A DNA stretch of 64,000 bases from Bacteriovoracaceae bacterium (lineage in GTDB: Bacteria; Bdellovibrionota; Bacteriovoracia; Bacteriovoracales; Bacteriovoracaceae), in the NCBI GenBank assembly GCA_016784965.1, contig JADHTQ010000011.1:1-64000 (forward strand). Direction: 5' to 3'. Shown one piece after another: positions 24,588-33,656 of this stretch. The stretch's first letter is position 1, and every line of letters starts with the position of its first letter. Below the pieces are notes generated by a model, which did not search any database, was not told the origin of the DNA, and saw only the letters and a list, made by a program, of their open reading frames with translations. The translations under genes were made by a program, and so were the position numbers.

Positions 24588-24612
24588 GGGGCCGTCAATT
24601 GTCTAACTTGTG
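24588..24612 (-). promoter_or_regulatory. conserved upstream element of paralogue B
   Basis: GGGGCCGT (24588-24595) and AACTTGTG (24605-24612) on the plus strand match the boxes upstream of paralogue A. The distance to the sigma-54 site is also 38 bases. See the entry at 24083. Confidence 0.5.
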
Positions 24613-24699
24613 TTAAAAGATTTTACACGTTTGGTGGAAACGATTGGCAAAAACCTGGGTAATGCGGGTAGTCCCACATGTCTGCTGGCACCTACCTGC

Positions 24700-25083
24700 C
24701 TATCTGGGGGCCGAGCCTGCTGGGGTAGCGTCTGTTTTCTGGTCTACGACTGGGGCGCCGGTTGTGCCAGAAGAATCGTTATTAGCAGGACAAGGGGTAG
24801 CCGTTACGGTTGAAGGTGCTGTATTTTGGCAGCAAAAGTCCAAAATTGGCTTAAGGGTGGCTTCTGTGCCATCTGGATACTCTGGTGTTTCTTTTAAAAC
24901 GCCAATACAGGTAGCTGTATTTGCTCTGGAGTTACCAGCTTCGCTCATTACAGTTTTTTCTGCAGATAAGAATTTAATTTTAGCGCAATCAGCTTCAGTA
25001 GGTCCCGCAGCATGTGCCGTTGTCACATAACTCATTGAGATTGCTACCATGAGTACAAATATGGAAGCGGATAATATTTTCAT
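24700..25083 (-). CDS. small secreted cysteine-containing protein
   Basis: The product is 127 residues: a signal peptide (to about A26, VTTAHAA), then a short mature chain with cysteines in ADCAKI, ATCIGV, DFCCQN and TPCPAN, and a Thr/Ala/Pro/Gly-rich tail. Disulfides outside the cytoplasm are likely. An AAGGAG ribosome site precedes ATG. It lies 52 bases after the YD-repeat gene on the same strand and may be read with it. It is not clearly related to the two small proteins downstream, apart from size and export. Confidence 0.68.
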   Translation of the reverse strand: MKILSASIFVLMVAISMSYVTTAHAAGPTEADCAKIKFLSAEKTVMSEAGNSRANTATCIGVLKETPEYPDGTEATLKPILDFCCQNTAPSTVTATPCPANNDSSGTTGAPVVDQKTDATPAGSAPR

Positions 25084-25135
25084 TTTGAGGTCTCCTTATT
25101 TAATGCTTACTTTATAAACACTTATTTAAATAAGC

Positions 25136-26767
25136 TTACATATTTAAATTCACACCAGCAGGCTTCACAATTGCTAGAAGTGACTGAAATGCTTGGGTTA
25201 CCTGTAATGCCATTTTATGTCCTGCTTTTGACTCAACCTTTTTAATTTCTCCATAGTTATCGTATGCTACATTGATTTTTCCCACTTTGCTCATTGCAAT
25301 TTCAACTGGTTTTCCTAGAGCATTGTAGGTAAAAGAGAGAGTTCTCTTTTTCTTGGCAGCTTTTGCATAATCTACCATTTTAGTGATTCTTCCTCTTCGA
25401 TCATAAATAAGTAAGACTGATTTACCACCGCTATTTACTGCTTTTGATAAATTTCCTTTTTTGTCGTAGCTAAAGCTGGTCCAACCATCATTATTTACCA
25501 CTTTTGTAATCTTGTTTAACTTCTTGTGGTAATCGAGCTGTACAAAGGTACCTTTGGTAGACGTTTTCTTGGTCAAAAGACCTTTGCTGTTGTACTCAAA
25601 GTTAGTTACGTGTTTTCCACGGGTTATCTTTAGGGGAAGCCCACAACATTCTGAATAGATAGTTTCTGTATTAATCTCATTTACTTGCGTAGCAATTCGA
25701 TATGTGTATTGCGAGCCATCTGGCCTGGTTTTAATTTCATACTCATATCTATTTGAAGAGACTGCCTTACCGTCTTTGGTTTTTTTGGTAACTTTGGTCC
25801 AGTAGTGAAATTCAGGGTTTTTGGGGTTTTGATCATATTTGTATTCCGTTGATTCCCCATTTCTTGAAGTAACCTTCTCCACAAACTGAGTTTTGCGCGT
25901 ATACTTAATGCTCATTTTGGAGTAATCCGTATAGGCGATTTGAGTCATATTGTGGTTGTTGTCGTATGTATATTTAAAGATATTGCCTGCAACGTCCTTG
26001 GACTGAACTAGGTTGTGTCCTTTGTAGGTGTAAAAAGTTTTCTTATCACCAGCTGACCATATCTCTTTAACTTTTTTATCTGGATACCATGAAAAAAACA
26101 ACTGCTTGGATTGCGAATCTTTGATGGCCTTTAAGTTGCCATCTTTATTGTATACAAATTTAAGAGTATATCCGTTTTTGTCTTTGATCTTTGTAAGTTT
26201 GCCAACCTTGCTGAAATACTCCTCTTTGCCATCATTGTATACGCGTTTATAACCGCTTTTTACAACATGTAGCTGTTGGAGACCTCTGGTATTTGAGTAT
26301 AAAACTGTTCCTGCGGCCAAGCGAGCTTTTACCTCAAACCTTCTAGCATATGCTTGCCTAAGTTCAGCATCATTTTTTAGTTTTTTAATGAGATCATTGG
26401 CCGCTTTTTGTGAAAGAGCGGATCTTTTTCTCATGGCATCGACAATTTTTTTAGCGGCAGCTTCGGCGTTAACTGCTACCTTCGGCGTAAATCTGGTCAG
26501 GGCCCCTGCTCCGTTTTCATGAACCACAACCGAGCCATCTGCGGCCGGCACTAGATATGTTTCATAAGCTGTTCCCCAGCCGATTCCAAAAAAGCCATTA
26601 TCTGTTGACTTTGAATTGTAGGTTCTAACGATCTCGAGATCGTGCCCCCCTCCTGGAACCACAATATCCGTGTAGGATATATAAAAATTACCGTTTTTCA
26701 AATTAACACCAGCATACGTGTTAAAAGACAGCAACACCAAAATTAAAAACATTTTAAAAAAGTTCAT
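25136..26767 (-). CDS. short exported RHS/YD-repeat protein
   Basis: The product is 543 residues with a signal peptide (to about A19, SFNTYA). It opens with the domain found at the front of RHS proteins (VNLKNGNFYISYTDIVVPGGG, LEIVRTYNSKS, GFFGIGWGTAYE), followed by many YD repeats (YKYDQNP, FEYNSKGLLTKK, SYDKKGNLSKAV, IYDRRGRITKMV). It ends without the core RHS sequence or a toxin domain, so it may be a carrier or adhesin shell rather than a full toxin. ATG 26767 is preferred because AAGGA precedes it. It follows the Tad genes on the same strand and may use their transcript. Confidence 0.82.
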   Translation of the reverse strand: MNFFKMFLILVLLSFNTYAGVNLKNGNFYISYTDIVVPGGGHDLEIVRTYNSKSTDNGFFGIGWGTAYETYLVPAADGSVVVHENGAGALTRFTPKVAVNAEAAAKKIVDAMRKRSALSQKAANDLIKKLKNDAELRQAYARRFEVKARLAAGTVLYSNTRGLQQLHVVKSGYKRVYNDGKEEYFSKVGKLTKIKDKNGYTLKFVYNKDGNLKAIKDSQSKQLFFSWYPDKKVKEIWSAGDKKTFYTYKGHNLVQSKDVAGNIFKYTYDNNHNMTQIAYTDYSKMSIKYTRKTQFVEKVTSRNGESTEYKYDQNPKNPEFHYWTKVTKKTKDGKAVSSNRYEYEIKTRPDGSQYTYRIATQVNEINTETIYSECCGLPLKITRGKHVTNFEYNSKGLLTKKTSTKGTFVQLDYHKKLNKITKVVNNDGWTSFSYDKKGNLSKAVNSGGKSVLLIYDRRGRITKMVDYAKAAKKKRTLSFTYNALGKPVEIAMSKVGKINVAYDNYGEIKKVESKAGHKMALQVTQAFQSLLAIVKPAGVNLNM

Positions 26768-26855
26768 TGCTAAATCCTTGGTTTGATCGAAGTCCAATTA
26801 TTCCCTAACCTCAATAAGCCTAATCGACCTTTAGTTACTATTCTTTAATCTTTTT

Positions 26856-27749
26856 TCATATTTTAATCTGTACCACCTTTAACATAACATAGCCTCCCGT
26901 TATATCCAACACCAGGGCAGCAATTAACATCATGATCCCAAGAGGACTTTCAAATACGCGAATCATCGATTTTGGCTCCATAAAAAAATAGATGGCACCA
27001 ATTGCCCACGGCATAGCAAAAATCGTAGCACCTTGAAACATCCCTTGTGCTACAAAAGTATCGATTTTTTGCTGCAGCCTAACTCTCTCACGTATAATAC
27101 CAACGATTGTATCGAACGTTTCGGCAAGATTACCACCTGTTTCCCTGAGAATATTAACAGCAGAAACAAACATTTCATTGTCTTCAGTAGGGATTCTAAT
27201 GGCCAAAGCGGTAAAACATTCCTCTAGGGGAGCACCAATTCTGTTGTGTTGAAGTAGCGTATTGAATTCCTCGGATATCGGGGCCGGCATTTCATCTACA
27301 ATCATACCACAGGCCTGAGGAAGAGAAAGGCCTGCACGTATCCCGTTTGAAAGTAGCGTCAGGGCATCAACCATTTGCAACTGAAATGCCTTAATCCTTC
27401 TGGCCACTAAAAAATTAATAACCGGTTTTGGAAGTTTCCAACCAAGAAATGACAGTATTAGCGCCAGTACAGATCCTAACATCCATTGATGCAAAAATAG
27501 GCCGACAATTAGCAATGTTACAGATCCCAACCCAAAAGACAAAAACAAAAGACCGTATGTGATGTAGTTTGAGTTTATTTCTATGTGTAAAAAGTCTAGT
27601 TTATCTAAAATATAGTTTCTGGTCCCATATGTTTGATTTTCAATCCAATAAAAGATCTTGCCACTGTAAATATAAATAAATGTAAACACCAAAAGGCCTA
27701 TCGCACCAATAATGCCATTTCGTCCAAGCAGAGCAACTATCATATCCAT
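26856..27749 (-). CDS. Tad pilus inner-membrane platform protein (TadB/TadC, T2SSF domain)
   Basis: The product is 297 residues with membrane helices at both ends and a cytoplasmic T2SSF domain (about 120-250: FQLQMVDALTLLSNGIRAGLSLPQA, then NILRETGGNLAETFDTI). It anchors pilus assembly in the inner membrane and contacts the TadA ATPase. Tad systems usually have two such proteins (TadB and TadC); only one is in this cluster. A GGAG ribosome site precedes it. It is the last clear tad gene of the run. Confidence 0.88.
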   Translation of the reverse strand: MDMIVALLGRNGIIGAIGLLVFTFIYIYSGKIFYWIENQTYGTRNYILDKLDFLHIEINSNYITYGLLFLSFGLGSVTLLIVGLFLHQWMLGSVLALILSFLGWKLPKPVINFLVARRIKAFQLQMVDALTLLSNGIRAGLSLPQACGMIVDEMPAPISEEFNTLLQHNRIGAPLEECFTALAIRIPTEDNEMFVSAVNILRETGGNLAETFDTIVGIIRERVRLQQKIDTFVAQGMFQGATIFAMPWAIGAIYFFMEPKSMIRVFESPLGIMMLIAALVLDITGGYVMLKVVQIKI

Positions 27750-27781
27750 TTTTTATGCTCCTTCTATCCCTTTAAAGAGTA

Positions 27782-29887
27782 TTACCCCGTTTGAAAAATA
27801 CCTCTTGGTATGTTGTACCCCTGACGTTCAAGCTTTTCAATGAACTTGGGTATAAATCCGCTGGCCTGAAACTTACCAATTATTTTACCCTTTTTATCCA
27901 TACCTTCTTGATTAAAAGCAAAAATATCCTGCAAAGTAACGATATCACCTTGCATGCCACCAATTTCAGTTATATTTAAAACTTTTCTCGAACCATCATC
28001 TAACCTGGATTGCTGAATTATAAGGTGTACAGCACCTGCTATCATCTCCTTGATGGCCTTGGGAGTAATTGAGGTTCCAGCATACTGAACAAGAGTTTCA
28101 AGACGCCCTATGCATTCACGTGGGTTGTTGGAGTGAACAGTAGTCATAGAACCATCATGGCCTGTGCCCATTGCTTGCAACATATCCAAAGTCTCTCCGC
28201 CACGACACTCCCCCACTACAATTCTATCTGGTCTCATTCTCAGAGTCTGCTTCACAAGGCATCTAATATCAATTGCGCCATCGCCTTCAAGCGACGGTGG
28301 TCTCGTTTCTAGACGCACAATATGCTCTTGGGGAAAACTTAACTCAGCTGAATCTTCACAAGTAATGATTCTTTCATTTGCTTGTATAAATGATCCTAAA
28401 ATATTAATAAGAGTTGTTTTACCAGAGCCCGTACCACCGCTTACAACAATATTTCGATGTGCCTCTACCGCAATTCTCATAAAGTCAGCCATCGGTTCCG
28501 TGATGGAGCCAAACTTTATTAGATCTTTGTAAGTTAAACGCTCTTCTGGAAATTTTCTGATGGTAATGGTGCAACCATCGATGGATGAAGGTGGAATGAT
28601 TGCATGAACCCTCGATCCGTCTCGAAGACGGGCATCCACGTATGGAGTTTTCTCGTCAATTCTTCTACCAATGGGGGCAACAATTCTCTCAATCACATTT
28701 AAAACTTGGCGATCGTTGGTAAAAGTTACTTTTGATAACTTAATTTTTCCAGAGTGTTCATAGTATATTTTATATGGGCCAACGACCATAATCTCAGAAC
28801 ATTGCCCATCTGCCAGTAGGTCTTCCAGCGGACCAAGTCCCAAGGCCTCATCTAAAATTTCTTTCACAATTTGGGTCATATCCTCTCTGGTATTTAGCAC
28901 GCCCTTTGTGTCCTCTTTGCCAAGTAACTCTACAACTAGTTTTTTTGTTTGCTCCCGTAAAATAATTATTGCTTGTGGGTCATTGGCATCCGATGGATCA
29001 TTGCCCTCCATCTCTTCTACAAGCCCTTTGTGAATTCTAGACTTCAAGTCAGTCCAAGGTGTATTACCCTTTTTCTTAGCACCGTCTTGCTCCACCTCCT
29101 TGGCGGTCTTGGAAGTATCAGGCTTAGACAGTTTGGACAATGCTTTGAGGATACTTTTTTGTATCATCTTCTTAGCACAATCTATAACAGCTTTAGCAAA
29201 AGCACTATTTTTGGCAAGCACCATGATAGGGCGCGACTTGTTTAAGGCCATAATGCAGGTTTGATCATCTTTTGGAATGTTGTAAAAAATTGGTTTACCT
29301 ATTTGCTTACCGACCGTTTCAGATGTTACGGGATGCCCGCGATCATGCTTATTAAAAATAATCTGCATCATATCTTTGGGAAATAAATGGGTAATCAACT
29401 CTTGATAAATTCTAATGGTTTGATTGACTGCTAAAATATCTGGAGTAACCACTAAAAAAATTAGCGTTGAATACTCCAAGGCCTTCATCGCCAAGGGAGA
29501 AAGCTCACTTCCTACATCAATAATAGTAATGGGAAAAATATTTGGGATAGCCTTAAGACTTTTTCCCAAGCCATTAACGTTGATGGTTCTAACTGCAGTC
29601 GAATCCAAAGGTAGTCCAATAAAAGAAACGTTTTGGGCAACGTTAGTCAAAAATGGCTGTAAGCTTCTTGGGTCGATGGCACCTGGAAAATCAGATAGCT
29701 CTTTTATATTCTTTTTTGGCTTGGCACCAGTTATTAAGTTTTGATCACCACCAGCCGCTTGATCAAAGTCTAGCAGCAATACTTTGCCACGAGACTCTCC
29801 GGCGTAGGCGTAGGCCAAATTGGCAGCAAACTGTGATTTGCCAACGCCACCTTTGCCCCCCAATATACTTATTATAAATCCTACCAA
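27782..29887 (-). CDS. fusion of TadZ/CpaE-type ParA ATPase with TadA/CpaF pilus ATPase
   Basis: The product is 701 residues. The N-terminal half (1-245) is a MinD/ParA-like domain with the deviant Walker A GGKGGVGKS (10-18) and the region IIDVGSELS (about 122-130). A charged linker follows (245-305). The C-terminal half is a complete secretion ATPase: Walker A GGTGSGKT (484-491), Walker B RIVVGE (555-560), the GATE segment IIPPSSIDG and the HSNN box (585-588). In most Tad loci these are two genes: TadZ localises the system and TadA drives pilin polymerisation. The start is TTG with AAGG upstream, one base after the secretin stop. No frameshift is seen, so the fusion looks real. Confidence 0.92.
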   Translation of the reverse strand: MVGFIISILGGKGGVGKSQFAANLAYAYAGESRGKVLLLDFDQAAGGDQNLITGAKPKKNIKELSDFPGAIDPRSLQPFLTNVAQNVSFIGLPLDSTAVRTINVNGLGKSLKAIPNIFPITIIDVGSELSPLAMKALEYSTLIFLVVTPDILAVNQTIRIYQELITHLFPKDMMQIIFNKHDRGHPVTSETVGKQIGKPIFYNIPKDDQTCIMALNKSRPIMVLAKNSAFAKAVIDCAKKMIQKSILKALSKLSKPDTSKTAKEVEQDGAKKKGNTPWTDLKSRIHKGLVEEMEGNDPSDANDPQAIIILREQTKKLVVELLGKEDTKGVLNTREDMTQIVKEILDEALGLGPLEDLLADGQCSEIMVVGPYKIYYEHSGKIKLSKVTFTNDRQVLNVIERIVAPIGRRIDEKTPYVDARLRDGSRVHAIIPPSSIDGCTITIRKFPEERLTYKDLIKFGSITEPMADFMRIAVEAHRNIVVSGGTGSGKTTLINILGSFIQANERIITCEDSAELSFPQEHIVRLETRPPSLEGDGAIDIRCLVKQTLRMRPDRIVVGECRGGETLDMLQAMGTGHDGSMTTVHSNNPRECIGRLETLVQYAGTSITPKAIKEMIAGAVHLIIQQSRLDDGSRKVLNITEIGGMQGDIVTLQDIFAFNQEGMDKKGKIIGKFQASGFIPKFIEKLERQGYNIPRGIFQTG

Positions 29888-29888
29888 C

Positions 29889-31400
29889 TTACCTTCTCCT
29901 CTTTCTAAATTTACGTCTTATCTTATCTGTTCCCTCTGAAGCCGATGTCACGATTTCTGGTGTAATAAAGACCACATATTGACTTTTGGTCGTTTCGTAG
30001 GACTTGGACCTTAAAAAAGAAAATAGGGGCATACCTGTCCCCTCTTGGGCGGTTGCGTTTTCTTGAAATGGTGGATTTTTATCAAATTCTGTACGAGAAC
30101 TATTAATAGAAATTCCTCCCACTACCGCAGACTCTTTTGATTTTACTACAATTTGTGTTGAAATCTCATTTTTGACTTGTGAGGGCAGATCCCCTTCTGC
30201 CACAGAACTTATCGTCACTTTAATTGGTGAAAGTAAAATCTTTTCTTTGGCTATAATATCTGGCTTGACAGATACTTTGAAAGTAGATTTCGCTTGTGCA
30301 CCTTTTTCAAACTCTCCTCCACCTATAGTGAAATTAGTAGTAATCTCTTTAAAAACTGTTCCTTCTTTTTTATCTTGAGTTAAAAACATACCAGACTGTA
30401 CAATGCGTGCATATCCTGCACTCTTAGCAGATGCTAGTTTGGGAAAGAGGTTAGTAATGATTCCAGACAAAGTTCCTTTAGAATTTGTTTTTACTCCTCC
30501 GCTAGAGTTCTTACCAAACTCAATATATCCGCCGTCGGTGCCTAATATCGGATTCCAACGAAAGCCAAACACCCGCTTATAGCCCTTAGCAAGCTCAACA
30601 AATTGTGCTGTAACTTTAATCATTTTAGGTACTTCTTTAGGTTGCTCTTTAGCTGGTATTAGGGTAATAAAGTTCATAATTGCAGGCTTGCCTTTTACTG
30701 ATTTTCTTCTGCTACTTTTTGCAAACAAACTCGAAATACTATCTGGTAAAAAGGCACCGGCAATTCTTTCAGCATTACTTTTTTGGCCAGCGTTTTCTAC
30801 ACTACCTTCCAACCAGTAAATTTTATTTACAATTCGAACAGTTACATTACCTAAACCCGCGCCATTGTTTATCTCATCTTGCATTCTCTTGGCAATGATT
30901 CTTTGTGTTTGGGGAGAAAGCTCTATGAGGCGAATCACGCTTTTATATTTGGGGTCTGAAAGAATAATACCCACTCTGGCAATATCGCTTGGAACTACAA
31001 TGTGTCCACCGATATATGCAGTATCTCCTTTTATTCCAAACTCTAAGCCCTCAACATCGCCCAAGTAAAGCTTCATTTGCTGAATCATGGCAGATAACTT
31101 ATTGGAGGTAACTCTAACTTCATAAATCATTCGTGGAGAGCCGGTGGTATCTCTTAGAGTAATTCGTGCTTTTCCTGCTTTAATGCCGTAAAACTTAATC
31201 TCTCTTAGTTGCGGATAAAAATCAACTCGCACCACAGAGGGAGCACCATTATCGATAACTTTCGAAGCGGCAAAATCAAGGGTAAAGCTCTCGGGCATTC
31301 CTAGCACTACTTCAATTTTCTTAGTCGCTGTAGTGGGTGCGGACCAGACTGCTGGTACAGATGAAATTATAAATAGTAATATTAAATAAATTTTCACCAC
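29889..31400 (-). CDS. cpaC: Tad outer-membrane secretin (CpaC/RcpA)
   Basis: The product is 503 residues with a signal peptide (to about A21). The N-terminal pilus/secretin domain (FTLDFAASKVI to MIYEVRV), a BON-like region (about 165-230) and the C-terminal secretin channel domain (GFRWNPILG through PEIVTSA) are in the usual order. It forms the outer-membrane ring through which the Flp pilus emerges. The start is GTG. The C-terminus is strongly basic (RRKFRKRRR), which is unusual after a secretin core. One base separates it from the ATPase gene. Confidence 0.9.
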   Translation of the reverse strand: MVKIYLILLFIISSVPAVWSAPTTATKKIEVVLGMPESFTLDFAASKVIDNGAPSVVRVDFYPQLREIKFYGIKAGKARITLRDTTGSPRMIYEVRVTSNKLSAMIQQMKLYLGDVEGLEFGIKGDTAYIGGHIVVPSDIARVGIILSDPKYKSVIRLIELSPQTQRIIAKRMQDEINNGAGLGNVTVRIVNKIYWLEGSVENAGQKSNAERIAGAFLPDSISSLFAKSSRRKSVKGKPAIMNFITLIPAKEQPKEVPKMIKVTAQFVELAKGYKRVFGFRWNPILGTDGGYIEFGKNSSGGVKTNSKGTLSGIITNLFPKLASAKSAGYARIVQSGMFLTQDKKEGTVFKEITTNFTIGGGEFEKGAQAKSTFKVSVKPDIIAKEKILLSPIKVTISSVAEGDLPSQVKNEISTQIVVKSKESAVVGGISINSSRTEFDKNPPFQENATAQEGTGMPLFSFLRSKSYETTKSQYVVFITPEIVTSASEGTDKIRRKFRKRRR

Positions 31401-31421
31401 ATGCCTTTTTATAAAACTTAA

Positions 31422-32237
31422 CTACTTTTTCCTTTTATACTTATCTGCAAAGAACCGCTTGGCCTCCTGTCTCTCAACATTATTCCCCAACAGATCAAAA
31501 ATTTTAGTCGCCCCTAGGTCGACTTGCTCTTTATCACTGTTGTTGCGCAAACTTAAATATGGCCTTGCATTAGCAAAGGTTTTTAAATAAACGATTTTTT
31601 GTACATCAAAAGGAGACAACTCTAGTGTTACTGTATTGTACTGAGTATAGATACTCGCATTCATCTTCCTAATCACCTTTGGTGTTTTCATTCCATATAT
31701 GGGAATTGAATTGGTCATATTGTAACCGGTAGATAGCACCAAGACATCCTGTAAAACCGTTTTAGTTTCCTGCTTATCCTTTCTACCCGCTGTATAATCT
31801 ATCGCTGCAAGAAGATCAACTCTATCACCTGGCTTAATTAGTTTACTTACTCCGTGTTCTGCATTTATATTTATAGACATCGCACGTTTTCCGACACTCA
31901 CTTGTCTTGACAGACCAGTCTTTGCCCCGGGATATGTTACTCTGGGTTTAGTAATCTGCTCCCCCTTTAAAATTGGAACTGTTGCCACTGTGTTTTGTAG
32001 GGCCTTCATATTTTTAAAATGCCCTGGTGATAAAAAGTTTTGGGGAACAGTTTTTGTAGTAATTTTCGAATCATCAATTAATTCGAGTTCTTTTATATCC
32101 ATTTTGGCAATTACCACCGTACTTGGGACACCATAATCTCGAATCAAGGAACTTTTTTGATCCTCAATGTAAGTATGTACCATAAACATAGCAGCTATTG
32201 CGATCACTAAGGCCAAGGTAAAAGCTCTGGTATTCAT
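31422..32237 (-). CDS. cpaB: Tad pilus assembly protein CpaB/RcpC
   Basis: The product is 271 residues with one N-terminal membrane helix, then a SAF domain (STVVIAKMDIKELELI, LKGEQITKPRV) and the RcpC/CpaB region (ISININAEHGVSKLIKPGDRVDLLA). CpaB sits in the periplasm with the secretin and is needed for pore assembly. An AAGGA ribosome site is present. It is 21 bases upstream of the secretin gene, the conserved cpaB-cpaC order. Confidence 0.92.
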   Translation of the reverse strand: MNTRAFTLALVIAIAAMFMVHTYIEDQKSSLIRDYGVPSTVVIAKMDIKELELIDDSKITTKTVPQNFLSPGHFKNMKALQNTVATVPILKGEQITKPRVTYPGAKTGLSRQVSVGKRAMSININAEHGVSKLIKPGDRVDLLAAIDYTAGRKDKQETKTVLQDVLVLSTGYNMTNSIPIYGMKTPKVIRKMNASIYTQYNTVTLELSPFDVQKIVYLKTFANARPYLSLRNNSDKEQVDLGATKIFDLLGNNVERQEAKRFFADKYKRKK

Positions 32238-32321
32238 ACAATTTTTCCTTTATCAAATTTAATATCTTCTATTTTATAAAACTTTCCCTCTATAGGCCCC
32301 TTGGGCAAAAACATCCATCTC

Positions 32322-32801
32322 TCACAACAGAGCGCAAGTACCAATTTTCGTCGGAGACTTGAAATTTAAAAAAAACTTATCTCGTCTGATAGTATACCTG
32401 CCAGTACAAACTCCATACATGGTATATAGCTTTATATGTCTGCTTTCGTTTCCGGTTGCCTTGCTTTCACAATTGTCACCGGGAAGATCTTTAGAGATAA
32501 CAGTTTTCAATGAATAACATGGAGCAAGTGGACTTCGTCCCTGTGTCTTTTCTTTCCACCCCACTGCATCTAAGCCAACACTTCTTACTTTTCCCTTTAA
32601 CCTCGTTAGTACTGCTATATTTGGCAACATTGAATTACCCTTGGTCAGAAAGTAAAAATATCTCCTCGTTGCTTTTTGCTGGTTTATGGAACCATTGATA
32701 GCGCTTCCCAATGTTATTAGGATAAAGGCAAGAGAGATCATAAATGGTAAAAATACCACAAACTCAAATATGGCCTGACCTTCCTCTGCACGATACTTCA
32801 T
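32322..32801 (-). CDS. TadE-like pseudopilin
   Basis: The product is 159 residues from ATG 32801, two bases after the preceding stop. The N-terminus has the TadE prepilin pattern: a short charged leader (MKYRAEEG), cleavage after Gly, then QAIFEF with Glu at +5 and a long hydrophobic helix. Four cysteines in the C-terminal part suggest disulfides. It should be processed by the prepilin peptidase at 33614 and act as a minor pilin. Confidence 0.82.
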   Translation of the reverse strand: MKYRAEEGQAIFEFVVFLPFMISLAFILITLGSAINGSINQQKATRRYFYFLTKGNSMLPNIAVLTRLKGKVRSVGLDAVGWKEKTQGRSPLAPCYSLKTVISKDLPGDNCESKATGNESRHIKLYTMYGVCTGRYTIRRDKFFLNFKSPTKIGTCALL

Positions 32802-32803
32802 AA

Positions 32804-33346
32804 TCAACAACCGTTATCAAAAAACGTTGAATGATTTCTACAACTGCTATATCCATCAATTTGTTTAAAAGCATTACATATTCCATCCAAACATTCTTGT
32901 CTGGATGGCTCTCGCCCTAAAAATGATTCAGAGACAAGCTCCACTGGAGTCGTTCCGCCAACTAAGGGCATCGGAGAAAAATTTTGCTTGAAGCTGTGAT
33001 AAACTCCAACGAGCAGTTTATGTCCTCCTGCGCCTGGAGATCTCACTTCAAGCTTGCCCGAGCTTTGAGGTATCAATTCAGTTACCTTATATTTTTTAAA
33101 TACTGCTTTAGCATGGGCCTCTGCTCTTTGATCATCGATAGTGGCAGAACTGTTGTTTTCATCGTGCACCAGATAGGCCCTAGATGCCATAAAGGTAGCA
33201 TAATGAACCAAGTAGCCATTTGTAGTATTTACTGCGACCCTGATAAACATGGCCAAAAGACCAAAAATATAGATAAAGGACATTAAAAACTCCATTGTTG
33301 ATTGTCCGCTGGAGCTTGTAAATGTATCACGGATAGGCTTCGTCAT
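32804..33346 (-). CDS. TadE/TadF-like pseudopilin
   Basis: The product is about 180 residues. After a 15-17 residue leader comes SSG|QSTMEF with Glu at +5, then a membrane helix. The rest is periplasmic with four cysteines near the end (CLDGIC, SSC, NGC). It overlaps the end of the gene before it by about 20 bases, and a TTG at 33352 is an alternative start. It is a second minor pilin, co-transcribed with its neighbours. Confidence 0.8.
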   Translation of the reverse strand: MTKPIRDTFTSSSGQSTMEFLMSFIYIFGLLAMFIRVAVNTTNGYLVHYATFMASRAYLVHDENNSSATIDDQRAEAHAKAVFKKYKVTELIPQSSGKLEVRSPGAGGHKLLVGVYHSFKQNFSPMPLVGGTTPVELVSESFLGREPSRQECLDGICNAFKQIDGYSSCRNHSTFFDNGC

Positions 33347-33656
33347 TTCCAAAAAATCTCGTTTGGTTATTTTTCATAAAAGTATCATGTTTACCGGTGT
33401 TTAAATTGATATTGGATGGCCCAGAACCTCCTAAACCATGTCGATAGGAGTACTCCATAAAAGCTCGATACTTTGCAAACAACTCACCATCTTCGCCCAT
33501 AAATTTTTGAAATGGAGCGCTTTTTATTACAGCTAGAGAAATAACTCCAAGCATAGCAAGCAACATGATATATTCAACCAAACTTTGGCCGTCACTTGTG
33601 CGGGTGAAAGTTTTTAGTACATTGTGTTTTTGTATAGCCATCCAATACCCATCCAT
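33327..33656 (-). CDS. Flp/TadE-like prepilin
   Basis: The product is 109 residues with the Flp motif SDG|QSLVEY (Glu +5, Tyr +6) followed by a hydrophobic helix (IMLLAMLGVISLAVI), then about 65 hydrophilic residues. It is longer than a major Flp pilin (50-80). Its start overlaps the end of the prepilin peptidase gene; an internal ATG at 33641 is equally possible. Confidence 0.78.
   Translation of the reverse strand: MDGYWMAIQKHNVLKTFTRTSDGQSLVEYIMLLAMLGVISLAVIKSAPFQKFMGEDGELFAKYRAFMEYSYRHGLGGSGPSNINLNTGKHDTFMKNNQTRFFGNDEAYP

Noticed and set aside
24610-25030. Two plus-strand frames opposite the small secreted protein at 24700
   Set aside because: They mirror a gene with a good ribosome site and signal peptide on the other strand and have no features of their own.
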